Under the pieces are notes generated by a model. That model was not told the origin of the DNA, did no database searches, and saw nothing but the letters and a program-made list of their open reading frames with translations. The translations under genes and the position numbers were made by a program. A stretch of 64,000 bases of DNA, taken from positions 26,625 to 90,624 of the forward strand of contig JAUVVY010000018.1 of assembly GCA_030604405.1 (NCBI GenBank), read 5' to 3'. Positions 1 through 8,065 of this stretch are shown one piece after another. Source of the stretch: a bacterium (GTDB taxonomy: Bacteria > Armatimonadota > Zipacnadia > Zipacnadales > UBA11051). Within the stretch, counting starts at the first letter, position 1. Each line of letters begins with the position of its first letter.

Positions 1-327
1 GTGGTAGGCCGTTGCATCGGAGGGGCACTTGTAGATCTGCAGGTTGCGCACATAGGGCCGCAGGCGATACAGGATCGTGTCCCACCGCCAGTCGTAGGAC
101 GGTTGCGGAACAGGGCCGTCACAGTCGTGATGCGGCGGGATACACTCGTCGTGGTCCTGCGCGTACATCCGCAGCGCCAGCCCCCACTGGCGCAGGTTCG
201 ACGCACAGCTAGCCTGTCGCGCCTTCCCCCGAGCCTTCGCGAAAACCGGAAACAGGATCGCAGCGAGGATAGCTATGATCGCAATAACGACGAGAAGCTC
301 AATCAGCGTGAAGCCTAGGCGTCTCAT
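1..327 (-). CDS. type II pseudopilin-like protein, N-terminal part (cut by window edge)
   Basis: Reading down from the ATG at 327-325, the protein opens [17 protein letters not shown], a classic class III prepilin leader: short basic peptide, Gly-Phe cleavage site and Glu at mature position 5. A hydrophobic helix ends in [13 protein letters not shown]. The body ([19 protein letters not shown], then a CP-S segment near residue 100) follows the pattern of H-X9-DG/DUF1559-type pseudopilins of Armatimonadota and Planctomycetota. The C-terminal half lies beyond base 1, so the H-X9-DG motif cannot be checked. Such proteins are cleaved by a prepilin peptidase and held in the inner membrane; their substrates are mostly unknown. 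Two relatives of this fold lie at 61042-62454 and 63105-63608. Confidence 0.85.
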   Translation of the reverse strand, partial: MRRLGFTLIELLVVIAIIAILAAILFPVFAKARGKARQASCASNLRQWGLALRMYAQDHDECIPPHHDCDGPVPQPSYDWRWDTILYRLRPYVRNLQIYKCPSDATAYH

Positions 328-515
328 GCAGATTCACGACATCCGTGCGGCAGTCTGATCGTGCCAACTATAGCAAGGTTCGGCGTCTGCCCGGTGGGTT
401 CCTGCTGAACGATCTGCCTATTGTGCCAACTTGGCCGCCTCGACCGTATCCTGGTACGCGTGTAAGCTCCCGTCCAGCAATAGGTTCAGCGGCTCCATCT
501 GCTACCTACCCCTCT

Positions 516-1088
516 TTAGTGGCTTTCCTTGGCGTCGCGGGCCGCGTTGAGCACCTTCATGAACTCGCGCATCCACTCCGTGTTATCGTGGAAGGTGCGT
601 GCAGTCACGATGTTGCCATCCACCACTACCGGCTCGTCCACATAAGTCGCCCCGCAGACTTGTGCATCATAGCGGCATTTCGCTACCGTGGTGACCGTTT
701 TGCCCTCGATAATTCCGGCCTTGGCAAGTATCTCGATGCCGTGGCAGACGGAAGCGATTGGCTTCCCCGCCGCCGCAAAATCCTGCGTGATCTGCATCAG
801 GTCCTCATCGTAGCGGAGGTACTCCGGCGCACGTCCGCCGGAGACGACCAGTCCCAGGTACGCATCGGCGTTGACGTCACAAAACGCGATGTCGGATGCG
901 AAGTTGTACCCCTTCGATTCTACGGTAATGTCCCAATCCGGATGCACATCGTGCTGCACCAGATGATAGACGCGCTTTTCCGGCCCAGCCACTACGATCT
1001 CGTAGCCGTCCTCCGGGATGCGGTAGTAGGGATACAGCGTATCGGTAACCTCTGCGGCATCGCCGATGACCAGCAGTACTTTCTCCAT
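516..1088 (-). CDS. DJ-1/PfpI family protein (class I glutamine amidotransferase-like)
   Basis: A 190-residue protein starting MEKVLLVIGDAAEVTDTLYP, the usual length for PfpI/DJ-1 single-domain proteins. The nucleophile elbow reads SVCHGIEIL, with Cys followed by His as in PfpI/YhbO-type members, and the segment LGLVVSGGRAPEYLR before it is typical of the family. Members act as cysteine-dependent stress proteins, deglycase or chaperone candidates, or peptidases; the substrate here cannot be told. The ATG at 1088 is chosen because AGGGG lies about 8 nt upstream. The reading frame stays open further upstream, but that part overlaps the next gene and does not look like protein. It is the third gene in a minus-strand series with the two GYF_2 proteins, separated by about 210 nt. 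Confidence 0.88.
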   Translation of the reverse strand: MEKVLLVIGDAAEVTDTLYPYYRIPEDGYEIVVAGPEKRVYHLVQHDVHPDWDITVESKGYNFASDIAFCDVNADAYLGLVVSGGRAPEYLRYDEDLMQITQDFAAAGKPIASVCHGIEILAKAGIIEGKTVTTVAKCRYDAQVCGATYVDEPVVVDGNIVTARTFHDNTEWMREFMKVLNAARDAKESH

Positions 1089-1297
1089 GGTCTTGCCCCT
1101 TTGGGAATGGGAATGTCTGCTCAAGAGAGATTCAACGCGGCACAACAGAATGCCTTCACGTGCCATCCTTACGCGCGCCCTGCGAATCCTAAATCCTTGT
1201 TTGCGCACAGACTGCTTGAGTTGCGAGTGATTGCAGGACAGAACAGGGCCTTCGGGGCCTGCTCTTCGATGCCGACATACGTGTGGACGCTCAGCGG

Positions 1298-1879
1298 CTA
1301 CATACTGCTGCCTACGATGAGGAATACCAAGGCCGCCAGGTATCCGAACCCGAATAGTCCGCCCACGATGATTCCTATCCAGGCGTGTGTTTTGCCCTTG
1401 GCCTCGGGGTGCTCTTTGACGTATCGCAGGCCCAGTATTCCCAGTACGAAGCCACCAATCCCGAGCAGTATGCCCACGAAGGGAATTATAGAGAAGACCG
1501 CCAGATAGTACGCGATAAGTGCGTACATGTTCTTGTAGGGGATCAACCCGTCCATGGAGCTTTGGGTCTGCGGCGGCCCGCCAGGCTGTGCCAGGATATC
1601 CCTGACCGTACACTTCGTGGCTCCGTCGGAGCCCTCCCAGTCAACCAGAACGCGGCCCTCATTGACGTACTGCTGCAACTGTGCGCGGGTATAAGGGCCC
1701 CAGGGCTGCCCGCTTGGGTCAACGACCGTCCATAATTGCCCCGGTTGCGACTGGGGGCTTGGTTGGTCCCCGGCGGTGGTACGCAGCCCGCTCAGATCTG
1801 CGCCACAACCCACACAGATCGTGTCTGTGGGATGGACGCGCGCATCACACTTTGGACAGCGGAGCTCCTCTTTCGCCAT
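1298..1879 (-). CDS. zinc-ribbon / GYF_2 / DUF4190-like membrane protein
   Basis: 193 residues. The N-terminus carries a zinc ribbon (CPKCDARVHPTDTICVGCG). Residues ~45-95 form a GYF_2-type domain (LWTVVDPSGQPWGPYTRAQL, then VDWEGSDG). The C-terminal half has two hydrophobic helices joined by a short loop with LGILGLRYVKEHPEAKG, as in DUF4190 proteins. The ATG at 1879 is preferred over an in-frame codon 33 nt upstream because GGAGG sits 7 nt before it. GYF_2 domains are thought to bind proline-rich peptides. The neighbour at 2011-3048 carries two further GYF_2 copies, so the pair are probably paralogues acting at the cytoplasmic face of the membrane. No enzymatic motif is visible. Confidence 0.82.
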   Translation of the reverse strand: MAKEELRCPKCDARVHPTDTICVGCGADLSGLRTTAGDQPSPQSQPGQLWTVVDPSGQPWGPYTRAQLQQYVNEGRVLVDWEGSDGATKCTVRDILAQPGGPPQTQSSMDGLIPYKNMYALIAYYLAVFSIIPFVGILLGIGGFVLGILGLRYVKEHPEAKGKTHAWIGIIVGGLFGFGYLAALVFLIVGSSM

Positions 1880-2010
1880 GTGGCTGCCTCCTGATGACTT
1901 CTGATGACTCACGGTACGCTACGCCCCACAGCCTTCCTCCGCGCGCATAATCCGGGCCCGGCCGAATCAACTTGCTCCGATAGTATGACGGGTGGGATGT
2001 GCCCGCGTGC

Positions 2011-3048
2011 TCAAAGCAACGCAAGCAAAGCGATGACAGTGCCGATGGCAAGCACGCTGAGCAGGCACCCAACCCCGGCGGCAACTTCCCAGTTTCTTTC
2101 CAGGTTCACATTCGAAAAGCTGCGGATGCGGTGTGAGGTGGGGTGCCGCAGGCAGATGAAGATGTCGCCGGGCTTGACTACAATATCTATCGTCGCCCTG
2201 AAATCCAACAACGCTTCCCCGTCCCCGGTATTGATCTCATCGTATCTTATCTGCCATTTCTTTGTGGCTGTGGGGGCGGCAGAATAGCTTCCGTCGTCGT
2301 TGTAGTCCTTTTTCCATATAACATACCCACCTTTCGTCAGCACTTTGCCGATTAGACAGTCGTAGCTGGTACCACAGTCCAGGCAGGACACCTGTCTGGT
2401 AGCCGTCTCGATCGGAACTAGTATCGTTGTCTCGCAGTCCCTGGCCGGGCAAGGCACATGGGCGAACTGCGGGTCAGAGCGCGGCTCCGTCTCTTCTGGC
2501 TGCCAGAAGGATCTGACATCGGTGCTGCAGTACTGGCACGTCAGATGCCCCGCGCGGATTACCGCGCCGCAATTCGGGCACGATACATCATGTGGGACGC
2601 CCTGCTGGTCGAGCAGCCGCCCCGGCTGTGCAAGCGCCTCCAGGACCGTACAACTTCGGACGCCGTCAGAGGCCTGCCAATCGCAGCGTATGCGTCCCTC
2701 TATCAGATATCGCAGCAGCCAGCCCGGGCTGTAGGGCCCCCAGCTTCGGCCATTCGGATCCCGTACCGTCCAGACCCGTCCGTCGCCTTCTTGTGAGGCT
2801 GGTGGCTGGGCCCCCACTTCCCGCACCGCCTGCCAGATCACATCACGGACCGTGTGTTGTGTGAAACCGTCAGACGCGTACCAGTCGGGGTGAATCCGCA
2901 ATTCAATGACATGCCGCTGCAGCCGCGAGGGACTGAACGGTCCCCACGTCTGGCCGCTGGTGTCGCGCACGGTCCAGCCGGCGCCGCGTGCGCCACGCCG
3001 GTCCGCTCTCATATCGCGCACTGTTTGTGGACTAACTCTGCGCGCCAC
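2011..3048 (-). CDS. double GYF_2 zinc-ribbon membrane-anchored protein
   Basis: 345 residues with two GYF_2-like repeats (GWTVRDTSGQTWGPFSPSRL near residue 25 and VWTVRDPNGRSWGPYSPGWL near 93). A CPNC...CQYC zinc ribbon follows near 155, then a second Cys cluster (CPARDCE...CLDCG), a conserved C-terminal globular part, and a single C-terminal transmembrane helix (tail-anchored). The GTG at 3048 has GGAG 8 nt upstream; an internal ATG 12 codons later would also give a complete protein. Same strand and same architecture logic as the gene at 1298-1879, 131 nt downstream. Function unknown; the domains suggest peptide binding or scaffolding at the membrane. Confidence 0.8.
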   Translation of the reverse strand: MARRVSPQTVRDMRADRRGARGAGWTVRDTSGQTWGPFSPSRLQRHVIELRIHPDWYASDGFTQHTVRDVIWQAVREVGAQPPASQEGDGRVWTVRDPNGRSWGPYSPGWLLRYLIEGRIRCDWQASDGVRSCTVLEALAQPGRLLDQQGVPHDVSCPNCGAVIRAGHLTCQYCSTDVRSFWQPEETEPRSDPQFAHVPCPARDCETTILVPIETATRQVSCLDCGTSYDCLIGKVLTKGGYVIWKKDYNDDGSYSAAPTATKKWQIRYDEINTGDGEALLDFRATIDIVVKPGDIFICLRHPTSHRIRSFSNVNLERNWEVAAGVGCLLSVLAIGTVIALLALL

Positions 3049-3327
3049 TCATCCGGCTCCTTGGCTTGCCCATAATGCGTCCAGTAGCTCAATACGCCCA
3101 CATTCTTCGCTTGGCAGAAGCTTCTCGTAAGAGTCCGATGTTGCCGGGCTTCCCATACCACTATCTTATACCATATTCGCCATTACGTCTGCAACCGAGA
3201 GCGGCGTGGGTCACATGCGCATCTTTCCACGCGGGACAAGCCGTGACACCCGCCAACCTTGGAGGACATCCTCACTCGCTGCGCGAATTAGCTCGCTGGC
3301 AAAGGTAGTACCATTGGAGGCAATCGT

Positions 3328-4632
3328 ATGGCAGCAAACGCCCGGCCTAACATCATCTACATCATCGTCCACGACATCGGCCAGCATATCGGCTGTTACG
3401 GGGCCGGTGTGGACACGCCAAATATGGACCGACTCGCCGCCGATGGGGTGCGGTTCAACAACTACTTCTGCACCGCTGCCCAGTGCTCGCCCAGCCGCGC
3501 CAGCATCATGACCGGCCGCTACCCGCACCAGAATGGCGAGATGGGCCTGGCCCACATCGGCTGGGAGTTTCACTTCGGCGAAAAGACACTGCCGATGTAC
3601 ATGAACGAGGCGGGCTACGAGACCCACCTGTTCGGCCATCAGCACGAGCATTCCGACGCCTCAAAGCTCGGCTACCAGCACCTACATTCCCCGGAGCAGA
3701 GCCAGGCCAAGGTTGTCGGGGCGGAGTTGATGGAATTCCTGCGTGAGCATGCGGCCAATCCCGGCGACAAGCCCCTGCACATCTGCGCCGGCTTCAGCGA
3801 GCCGCACCGCCCGTACCAGCGCGAGGGCTACCCGATGGACGATCCGCAGACGGTGCAGATTCAGCCCTGGCTGCCCGACAGGCCGGGCATCCGCGAGGAT
3901 ACTGCCGGCCTCAATGGTCTGATCCGGGTGGTTGACGAGGTTGTCGGGGAAGTCAGGGCCGCGCTGCAGGAGACGGGCCTGGAGCAGGATACTCTGTTCA
4001 TCTTCACCACCGACCACGGCACGGCGATGCCCAGAGCCAAGGGCACCTGCTACGATCCCGGCATAGAGACCGCCCTGATCATGCATCAGCCTGGCGCAAT
4101 CGAGGGCGGCAGGCAGTATGATGAGCTGCTTATCAACTGTGACTTCATGCCGACGCTGCTGGAAATGGTCGGAGGACCCGAGGCCGATAGCATCGCTGGC
4201 CGCAGCTTCTATCCCCTGTTGACCGGCCAGGACTACTCCCCCCACGATCACATCTTCACCGAGATGACCTGGCATGACCGCTACAACCCGATGCGCTCGG
4301 TCCGCACCGAGAAATACAAGTACATCCGCAACTTCGGCGACCGGCCGCTGGTGTTCATGCCGCTGGATATATGGAACGGCAAGGCCGGCCAGGAAATGGC
4401 CTGGGAATACTATACGCCGCGGCGACCCGAGCACCAGCTTTACGACCTCGAAAAGGACCCGCTGGAGATGAATGATGTCGCCGAGGACCGCGAGTACGCC
4501 GATGTGCTCGCCGAGCTTTCCGGCATGGTTCAGCGGTGGATGGAAGATACCGATGACCCGCTGCTTTTGGGCGATGTCCCAGCGACGCCGCAGCAGGCCC
4601 ATCGCGCCAGAACAACCTGGCAGACGAACTAG
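3328..4632 (+). CDS. sulfatase (alkaline phosphatase superfamily, type I formylglycine)
   Basis: 434 residues starting NIIYIIVHDIGQHIGCYG. The sulfatase signature CSPSRASIMTG begins at Cys53, the residue converted to formylglycine by an FGE or anSME partner not seen here. Further metal and substrate elements follow: GRYPHQNG, and FTTDHGTAMPRAKG near residue 228. The usual N-terminal Asp-Asp metal pair is His15-Asp16, a variant I associate with N-sulphoglucosamine sulphohydrolase-like members. No signal peptide is visible, so it is probably cytoplasmic. GGAGG lies 8 nt before the ATG. It is followed after 27 nt by the creatininase-family gene, suggesting joint use in catabolism of a sulfated, possibly amidated compound; the substrate is not identifiable. 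Confidence 0.92.
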   Translation: MAANARPNIIYIIVHDIGQHIGCYGAGVDTPNMDRLAADGVRFNNYFCTAAQCSPSRASIMTGRYPHQNGEMGLAHIGWEFHFGEKTLPMYMNEAGYETHLFGHQHEHSDASKLGYQHLHSPEQSQAKVVGAELMEFLREHAANPGDKPLHICAGFSEPHRPYQREGYPMDDPQTVQIQPWLPDRPGIREDTAGLNGLIRVVDEVVGEVRAALQETGLEQDTLFIFTTDHGTAMPRAKGTCYDPGIETALIMHQPGAIEGGRQYDELLINCDFMPTLLEMVGGPEADSIAGRSFYPLLTGQDYSPHDHIFTEMTWHDRYNPMRSVRTEKYKYIRNFGDRPLVFMPLDIWNGKAGQEMAWEYYTPRRPEHQLYDLEKDPLEMNDVAEDREYADVLAELSGMVQRWMEDTDDPLLLGDVPATPQQAHRARTTWQTN

Positions 4633-4659
4633 AAGTGTCTGTCTGGAGGCAGAGCCGCC

Positions 4660-5373
4660 ATGAAGTACGAAGAATGTCTTCCGCACCAACTGGACAAGAT
4701 CATCGAGGAATGCCCGTTCGCCATTATCCCCTGGGGCGCACACGAGTGGCACGGGCCGCACAACGCCCTCGGCCTGGATACCATCAAGGCCTATCACATG
4801 GCCCTGGACCTGTGCGACGAGGTCGGTGGGGTCGTGCTGCCGCCGGTCTATTGCGGCTACCAGACGATGAAGCCCTGGCGCGGCTTCCGTCTCACGCTTG
4901 AGTTCACGCGGGAGACTGTTTACAACCTGCTCCTGCAGCACCTGGAGCAGCTCTATGACGAGGGCTTTCTGCTGATGCTGGTGCTGATGGGCCACTACGG
5001 CAACAAGCATGTGGAGGTTATCCAGGAGGCGGCGCAGCGGTTCAATGGTTGCCACAACCAAGCCCGCGCTGTGGCCTGGCAGGATTACCTGCCGGCGGGC
5101 TGGGTCAACGTTACAGGCGGCGACCACGCGGGCAAGAATGAGACTTCAATGCTCATGCACTACCGGCCTGACCTGGTGGAGTTGTCGCAACTGCCCGCCG
5201 ACGGTGAGATTCTGTCGGGAATCTACGGAGTCAGTGGCGAGGACCCACGAGAGGCCACAGCGGAACATGGCAAGATGCTCGCGGAACTGTTTGTCGAGCA
5301 GGCAGCTCCCAAGATCCGCGAAATGCTAGCCGAGGTCATGGAGATCCGCGACAATTCGCAGGGGCAACTCTAG
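4660..5373 (+). CDS. creatininase-family amidohydrolase
   Basis: 237 residues, the normal size for creatininase/FAPy-deformylase-type enzymes. Visible metal-site elements are GAHEWHGPHNALGLDT (Glu, His and Asp ligands), GHYGN in the middle, and GGDHAGKNETS, matching the family pattern D-x-HAG-x-x-ETS. The family hydrolyses cyclic or exocyclic C-N bonds (creatinine, formamide pyrimidines, mycofactocin precursor). The exact substrate is not predictable, and mycofactocin genes are absent from the window. GGAGG 9 nt before the ATG supports the start. It lies between the sulfatase and two Fe-S proteins in one plus-strand run. Confidence 0.88.
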   Translation: MKYEECLPHQLDKIIEECPFAIIPWGAHEWHGPHNALGLDTIKAYHMALDLCDEVGGVVLPPVYCGYQTMKPWRGFRLTLEFTRETVYNLLLQHLEQLYDEGFLLMLVLMGHYGNKHVEVIQEAAQRFNGCHNQARAVAWQDYLPAGWVNVTGGDHAGKNETSMLMHYRPDLVELSQLPADGEILSGIYGVSGEDPREATAEHGKMLAELFVEQAAPKIREMLAEVMEIRDNSQGQL

Positions 5374-5440
5374 CTTACATTGACACTGGGCAGGCCGTAT
5401 CATTGTCACCGACCACCTGACCGAAGTGAGGAGCACGATG

Positions 5441-6340
5441 ATGGCAGAATTGACGCAACAGTTCAAGGAATTCGCCTCAAACGCCGGTGCCGACCTGGTC
5501 GGGATAGCCGGCATGGACCGTTTTGCCGGCTGGCCTCCCGAGCGCAGTCCTGTCTCGATATTTCCCGACGCCGAGGCAGTGGTCGCCGTTGGGCGTCGCA
5601 TCACCCGGGGCACTCTTCGCGGCAACGAAGAGGGCACCAATTTCAACACCTACCAGAGCTTCGGCTACCACTGGCTGGACACTGAATTCCTCGCCCTGAC
5701 AACATTCGAATGTGTGGAAACTCTCGAAGATGGAGGTTGGGAAGCCGTGCCGCTTTTCCCGTTCCCGCCCGAGGCGTGGCCCCAGGGCATCCCCGTCAGG
5801 CCGGATCTGCCCGCGCCAAATGTCTATCCCGATTTCAGCCATGTGGCGGTTGCCTGCGGCCTGGGCGAGATCGGCATCAACGGAGACCTCCTGACACCCC
5901 GGTTTGGCCCGCGCCAGCGCATCCAGCTCATCCTCACCGACGCGCCCCTGCAGCCCGACCCGGTTTGCCAGAGGCGAATATGCCAGGACTGCATGGCCTG
6001 TGCTGAAAGCTGTCCACTGGGGGCCATCAGCAAAGACGAATTCGACGACCTTACCATCGCCGGCAAGACCATGCGCGTGGCGAAGATAGATTATCAAAAG
6101 TGCCGCAGTTGCCAAAACGGCGCCTGCCCCAACCGCTATCACCAGGCTGGCAAGCCCGACCGCCTGGGAGCCGTCTGTAACCGCACCTGTGTAGATGCCT
6201 TGGAAGCTCGCGGGGTCTTGAGCAACACATTCGAAAACCCCTTCCGCAAGCGCAACGCCTGGGGCATTGACCAGACCGGCAACCCGATCGAAGTACCCGT
6301 CGAACCCGCCTCAAGCCGCAAGAGTGAGGAGGGGCAATAA
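5441..6340 (+). CDS. 4Fe-4S double-cluster protein, QueG/reductive-dehalogenase-like (copy 1)
   Basis: 299 residues. The N-terminal ~180 residues match a QueG-like flavin/corrinoid-fold region (GADLVGIAGMDRF, GLGEIGINGDLLTPRFGPRQR). A ferredoxin cluster motif CQDCMACAESCP follows near 190, and a second cysteine group (CRSCQNGACPN and VCNRTC) near 225-245. Related proteins include epoxyqueuosine reductase and reductive dehalogenase-like Fe-S proteins; a corrinoid cannot be confirmed from sequence. The ATG at 5441 is preferred because GAGGAG ends 7 nt upstream and the start then lines up with copy 2 (both begin MAELT). Its stop overlaps the next start by one base (TAATG), so the two are translationally coupled. 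Confidence 0.8.
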   Translation: MAELTQQFKEFASNAGADLVGIAGMDRFAGWPPERSPVSIFPDAEAVVAVGRRITRGTLRGNEEGTNFNTYQSFGYHWLDTEFLALTTFECVETLEDGGWEAVPLFPFPPEAWPQGIPVRPDLPAPNVYPDFSHVAVACGLGEIGINGDLLTPRFGPRQRIQLILTDAPLQPDPVCQRRICQDCMACAESCPLGAISKDEFDDLTIAGKTMRVAKIDYQKCRSCQNGACPNRYHQAGKPDRLGAVCNRTCVDALEARGVLSNTFENPFRKRNAWGIDQTGNPIEVPVEPASSRKSEEGQ

Positions 6341-7392
6341 TGGCCGAGCTTACGGCACAAGAGGTCAAGCGGGCCGGCCTTGAGGCCGGCCTCGACGGCG
6401 TGGGCATCGCCAACATTGAGCGGCTTGAAAACGCGCCTCCGCAGATGCAACTGGCCAACATCTTCCCCGAGTGCAAATCCGTCATCGTCACCCTGCGGCG
6501 CATCCCGCGCGGCGTCTATCGCGGCATCGAAGAGGGCACCCACTGGAGCAATTACACCTTCTACGGCTACAACCGCCTCAACTCGCTTTTCCGGCCGCTT
6601 GGCACTTATCGCCTTGCCTGCTTGATTGAGGACCACGGCTGGGAGGCGGTGCCGATATACCCCGGCGTCCCGGAAGCTCAGCCCACGCGCGAGCCGGTTC
6701 GCACGGGCCAGGTTGGCGCTGATGTGTTCCCGGCCATCCGCATCGCCGCCATTGCCGCCGGCTTGGGCGAATGTGGTTGGTCCAAGGTCTTTTTGACGAA
6801 ACGCTTCGGCCCGCGCCAGCGCCTGGGCATGATCCTTACCGATGCCGAGCTACAGCCCGATCCGCTGGTGGAGCCGGGCTCGATCTGCAGCCGCTGCATG
6901 GCCTGCGTGCGCGAATGTCGTGGCCATGCCATCCCCCATATCAGCGAGGGCAAGACCGTCAGGATACAGATTGAGGACAAGGTGTACGAGTGGGCGGATG
7001 TGGACATGGGCAAGTGCTGTCTCACCCACCACGGCATGAACAAGGAGGTCTCACCCTTCCTGGCCCGCGATTTCCCAGGACTGAAGCTCAACGTGGCCGA
7101 GCAGGAGATGTCCGAGGAAGAGGCTTACAAGCTGTCCTATACGGTGGCAGGTGGCACCTGGCGCAAGACCGATGAGTTTCCCACCGGCAACCTGGTGGAC
7201 TACTACAAGACGATGTTGAGCAGTACCGGCTATTACGCCGTGTGCGGTGCCGGCGGCTGTATCAGGGCATGCATGATGAGTCTGGAAAAATCCGGCCGCA
7301 TCGAGGCCACCTACAACGAGCCGTTCCGCAAGCGCCCCGCGTGGAAACTCGATTACCAAGGCCAGGTGCAGACCGAGGCCGACGCCGAATAA
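6340..7392 (+). CDS. 4Fe-4S double-cluster protein, QueG/reductive-dehalogenase-like (copy 2)
   Basis: 350 residues, a clear paralogue of the preceding gene (FGPRQRLGMILTDAELQPDP in both contexts; shared FRKR-AW near the C-terminus). The first cluster motif is CSRCMACVREC but lacks the Pro after the last Cys. The second Cys set differs from copy 1: CC near 226 and CGAGGCIRACMMS near 305. Copy 2 also has a ~50-residue insertion between the clusters. The tandem arrangement with one-base overlap suggests a heteromeric redox pair. The end of the gene is followed by a miniature transposable element at 7442. Confidence 0.8.
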   Translation: MAELTAQEVKRAGLEAGLDGVGIANIERLENAPPQMQLANIFPECKSVIVTLRRIPRGVYRGIEEGTHWSNYTFYGYNRLNSLFRPLGTYRLACLIEDHGWEAVPIYPGVPEAQPTREPVRTGQVGADVFPAIRIAAIAAGLGECGWSKVFLTKRFGPRQRLGMILTDAELQPDPLVEPGSICSRCMACVRECRGHAIPHISEGKTVRIQIEDKVYEWADVDMGKCCLTHHGMNKEVSPFLARDFPGLKLNVAEQEMSEEEAYKLSYTVAGGTWRKTDEFPTGNLVDYYKTMLSSTGYYAVCGAGGCIRACMMSLEKSGRIEATYNEPFRKRPAWKLDYQGQVQTEADAE

Positions 7393-7441
7393 AGCCACTC
7401 ACTCGGCCAGCACTAACTGCGCAGTTGATACGGTTGGCATC

Positions 7442-7678
7442 GGGTGCGAGTTTAGATTGTCGGCAGTAACGCAAGGTACGCAGCCATCACCCTCACCCCC
7501 GGCCCCTCTCCCGCAGGGAGAGGGGAGAACGGCATACGGCAAAGGCAAATGCCATTGACGGCATTCTCGGGCTGGAAGCTGAGAACGCTGACCCCCACGT
7601 TCTCACCTGACCTGCTCCAGGCGCAGGTCAGGCCGAGCTACGCGTTTGTGACTTTGCCGACAATCTAAACTCGCACCC
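7442..7678. mobile_element. miniature inverted-repeat element with 24-bp termini and 8-bp target duplication
   Basis: The segments 7442-7465 and 7655-7678 are perfect 24-bp inverted repeats (ends GGGTGCGAGTTTAGATTGTC...). The 8-mer TTGGCATC is present immediately outside both ends (7434-7441 and 7679-7686), a target-site duplication. The 237-bp interior has no credible gene. It carries a palindromic GC block around 7500-7530 and a double hairpin at 7566-7650 that recurs in the unrelated element at 45066-45291. GG-initiated ends with 8-bp duplications fit ISL3- or IS256-type transposases; no such gene is in the window. A second, diverged left end lies at 63751. Confidence 0.85.
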
Positions 7679-7690
7679 TTGGCATCGTTG

Positions 7691-7719
7691 TTGCATTATG
7701 TTTCAGAAACTGTTAGGAT
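7691..7719 (+). promoter_or_regulatory. weak sigma70-like promoter candidate for a small RNA
   Basis: TTGCAT (7691-7696), a 17-nt gap and TAGGAT (7714-7719) precede the gene-free stretch that ends in a strong terminator. Only 3 of 6 and 4 of 6 positions match the consensus, so this is suggestive at best. Confidence 0.35.
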
Positions 7720-7725
7720 ATGTTT

Positions 7726-7870
7726 GAGCAGATGTTGAGACGGGTAGTATGAGTGCGGATTGGTCGGGGTTGGAATGTAGGGGTTGGGAGGATGCCCTGG
7801 GACGGTGGCAAGAAGCAGCCATTATTTATCTGACACAGATGCCCTGTTCCCGCAGGGCATCCTCTTTTTT
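7726..7870 (+). ncRNA. candidate small RNA of about 145 nt ending in an intrinsic terminator
   Basis: Between the miniature element and tRNA-Leu no convincing protein is encoded, yet a promoter-like pair (7691-7719) and a strong terminator (7838-7870) bound a G-rich transcript. The 9-mer GATGCCCTG occurs twice (7790-7798 and 7838-7846), and both copies can pair with CAGGGCATC at 7853-7861, giving alternative short and long stems before the U-run. The segment GGCAAGAAGCAGCC near 7808 recalls the AGCAGCC of SRP RNA helix 8, but the GGAA tetraloop and its partner strand are missing, so I do not call it SRP RNA. Identity unknown. Confidence 0.35.
7838..7870 (+). terminator. rho-independent terminator
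   Basis: A perfect 9-bp stem GATGCCCTG / CAGGGCATC with a six-base loop is followed by CTCTTTTTT. It ends the candidate small RNA and insulates tRNA-Leu from upstream transcription. Confidence 0.8.
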
Positions 7871-7933
7871 CGGCCGCCGCTTCAGGTAGTGCTGCCTCCC
7901 GCCGTGGGCGGGAGATGATTGGCGTGCCGTTGG

Positions 7934-7962
7934 TTGACAACACCTGTGACTGTGGGTAAAAT
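7934..7962 (+). promoter_or_regulatory. sigma70-type promoter for tRNA-Leu
   Basis: Consensus -35 TTGACA (7934-7939), 17-nt spacer, and -10 TAAAAT (7957-7962). The -10 ends 16 nt before the mature tRNA 5' end at 7979. Confidence 0.85.
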
Positions 7963-7978
7963 GTTCCCACTGCCAGGT

Positions 7979-8065
7979 GCCGAAGTGGTGGAATTGGCAG
8001 ACACGCTGTCCTCAGGAGGCAGTGGGCTCGCGCCCGTGCCGGTTCGAATCCGGCCTTCGGCACCA
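7979..8065 (+). tRNA. tRNA-Leu (anticodon CAG)
   Basis: An 87-nt class II tRNA. The acceptor stem is GCCGAAG / CTTCGGC with discriminator A and an encoded CCA. The D-loop region contains TGGAATTGGCAGACACG. The anticodon stem is CTGTC / GGCAG with loop CTCAGGA, placing CAG at 34-36. A long variable arm (GGGCTCGCGCCC) and a GGTTCGAATCC T-arm follow. It reads CTG codons. It is preceded by its own strong promoter and no other tRNA adjoins it. Confidence 0.95.

Noticed and set aside
345..1508. Long open frame on the plus strand opposite the DJ-1/PfpI gene
   Set aside because: It is antisense to a well-matched PfpI protein with a good ribosome site, and its own translation is rich in Arg, His and Pro without any family pattern.
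3682..5127. 481-codon minus-strand frame opposite the sulfatase and creatininase genes
   Set aside because: Mirror frame of two genes with clear motifs; no ribosome site and no recognisable domain.
7795..7870. Signal recognition particle RNA
   Set aside because: Only AGCAGCC fits; the GGAA tetraloop and the opposite strand of helix 8 are not found. Kept as an unassigned small RNA.
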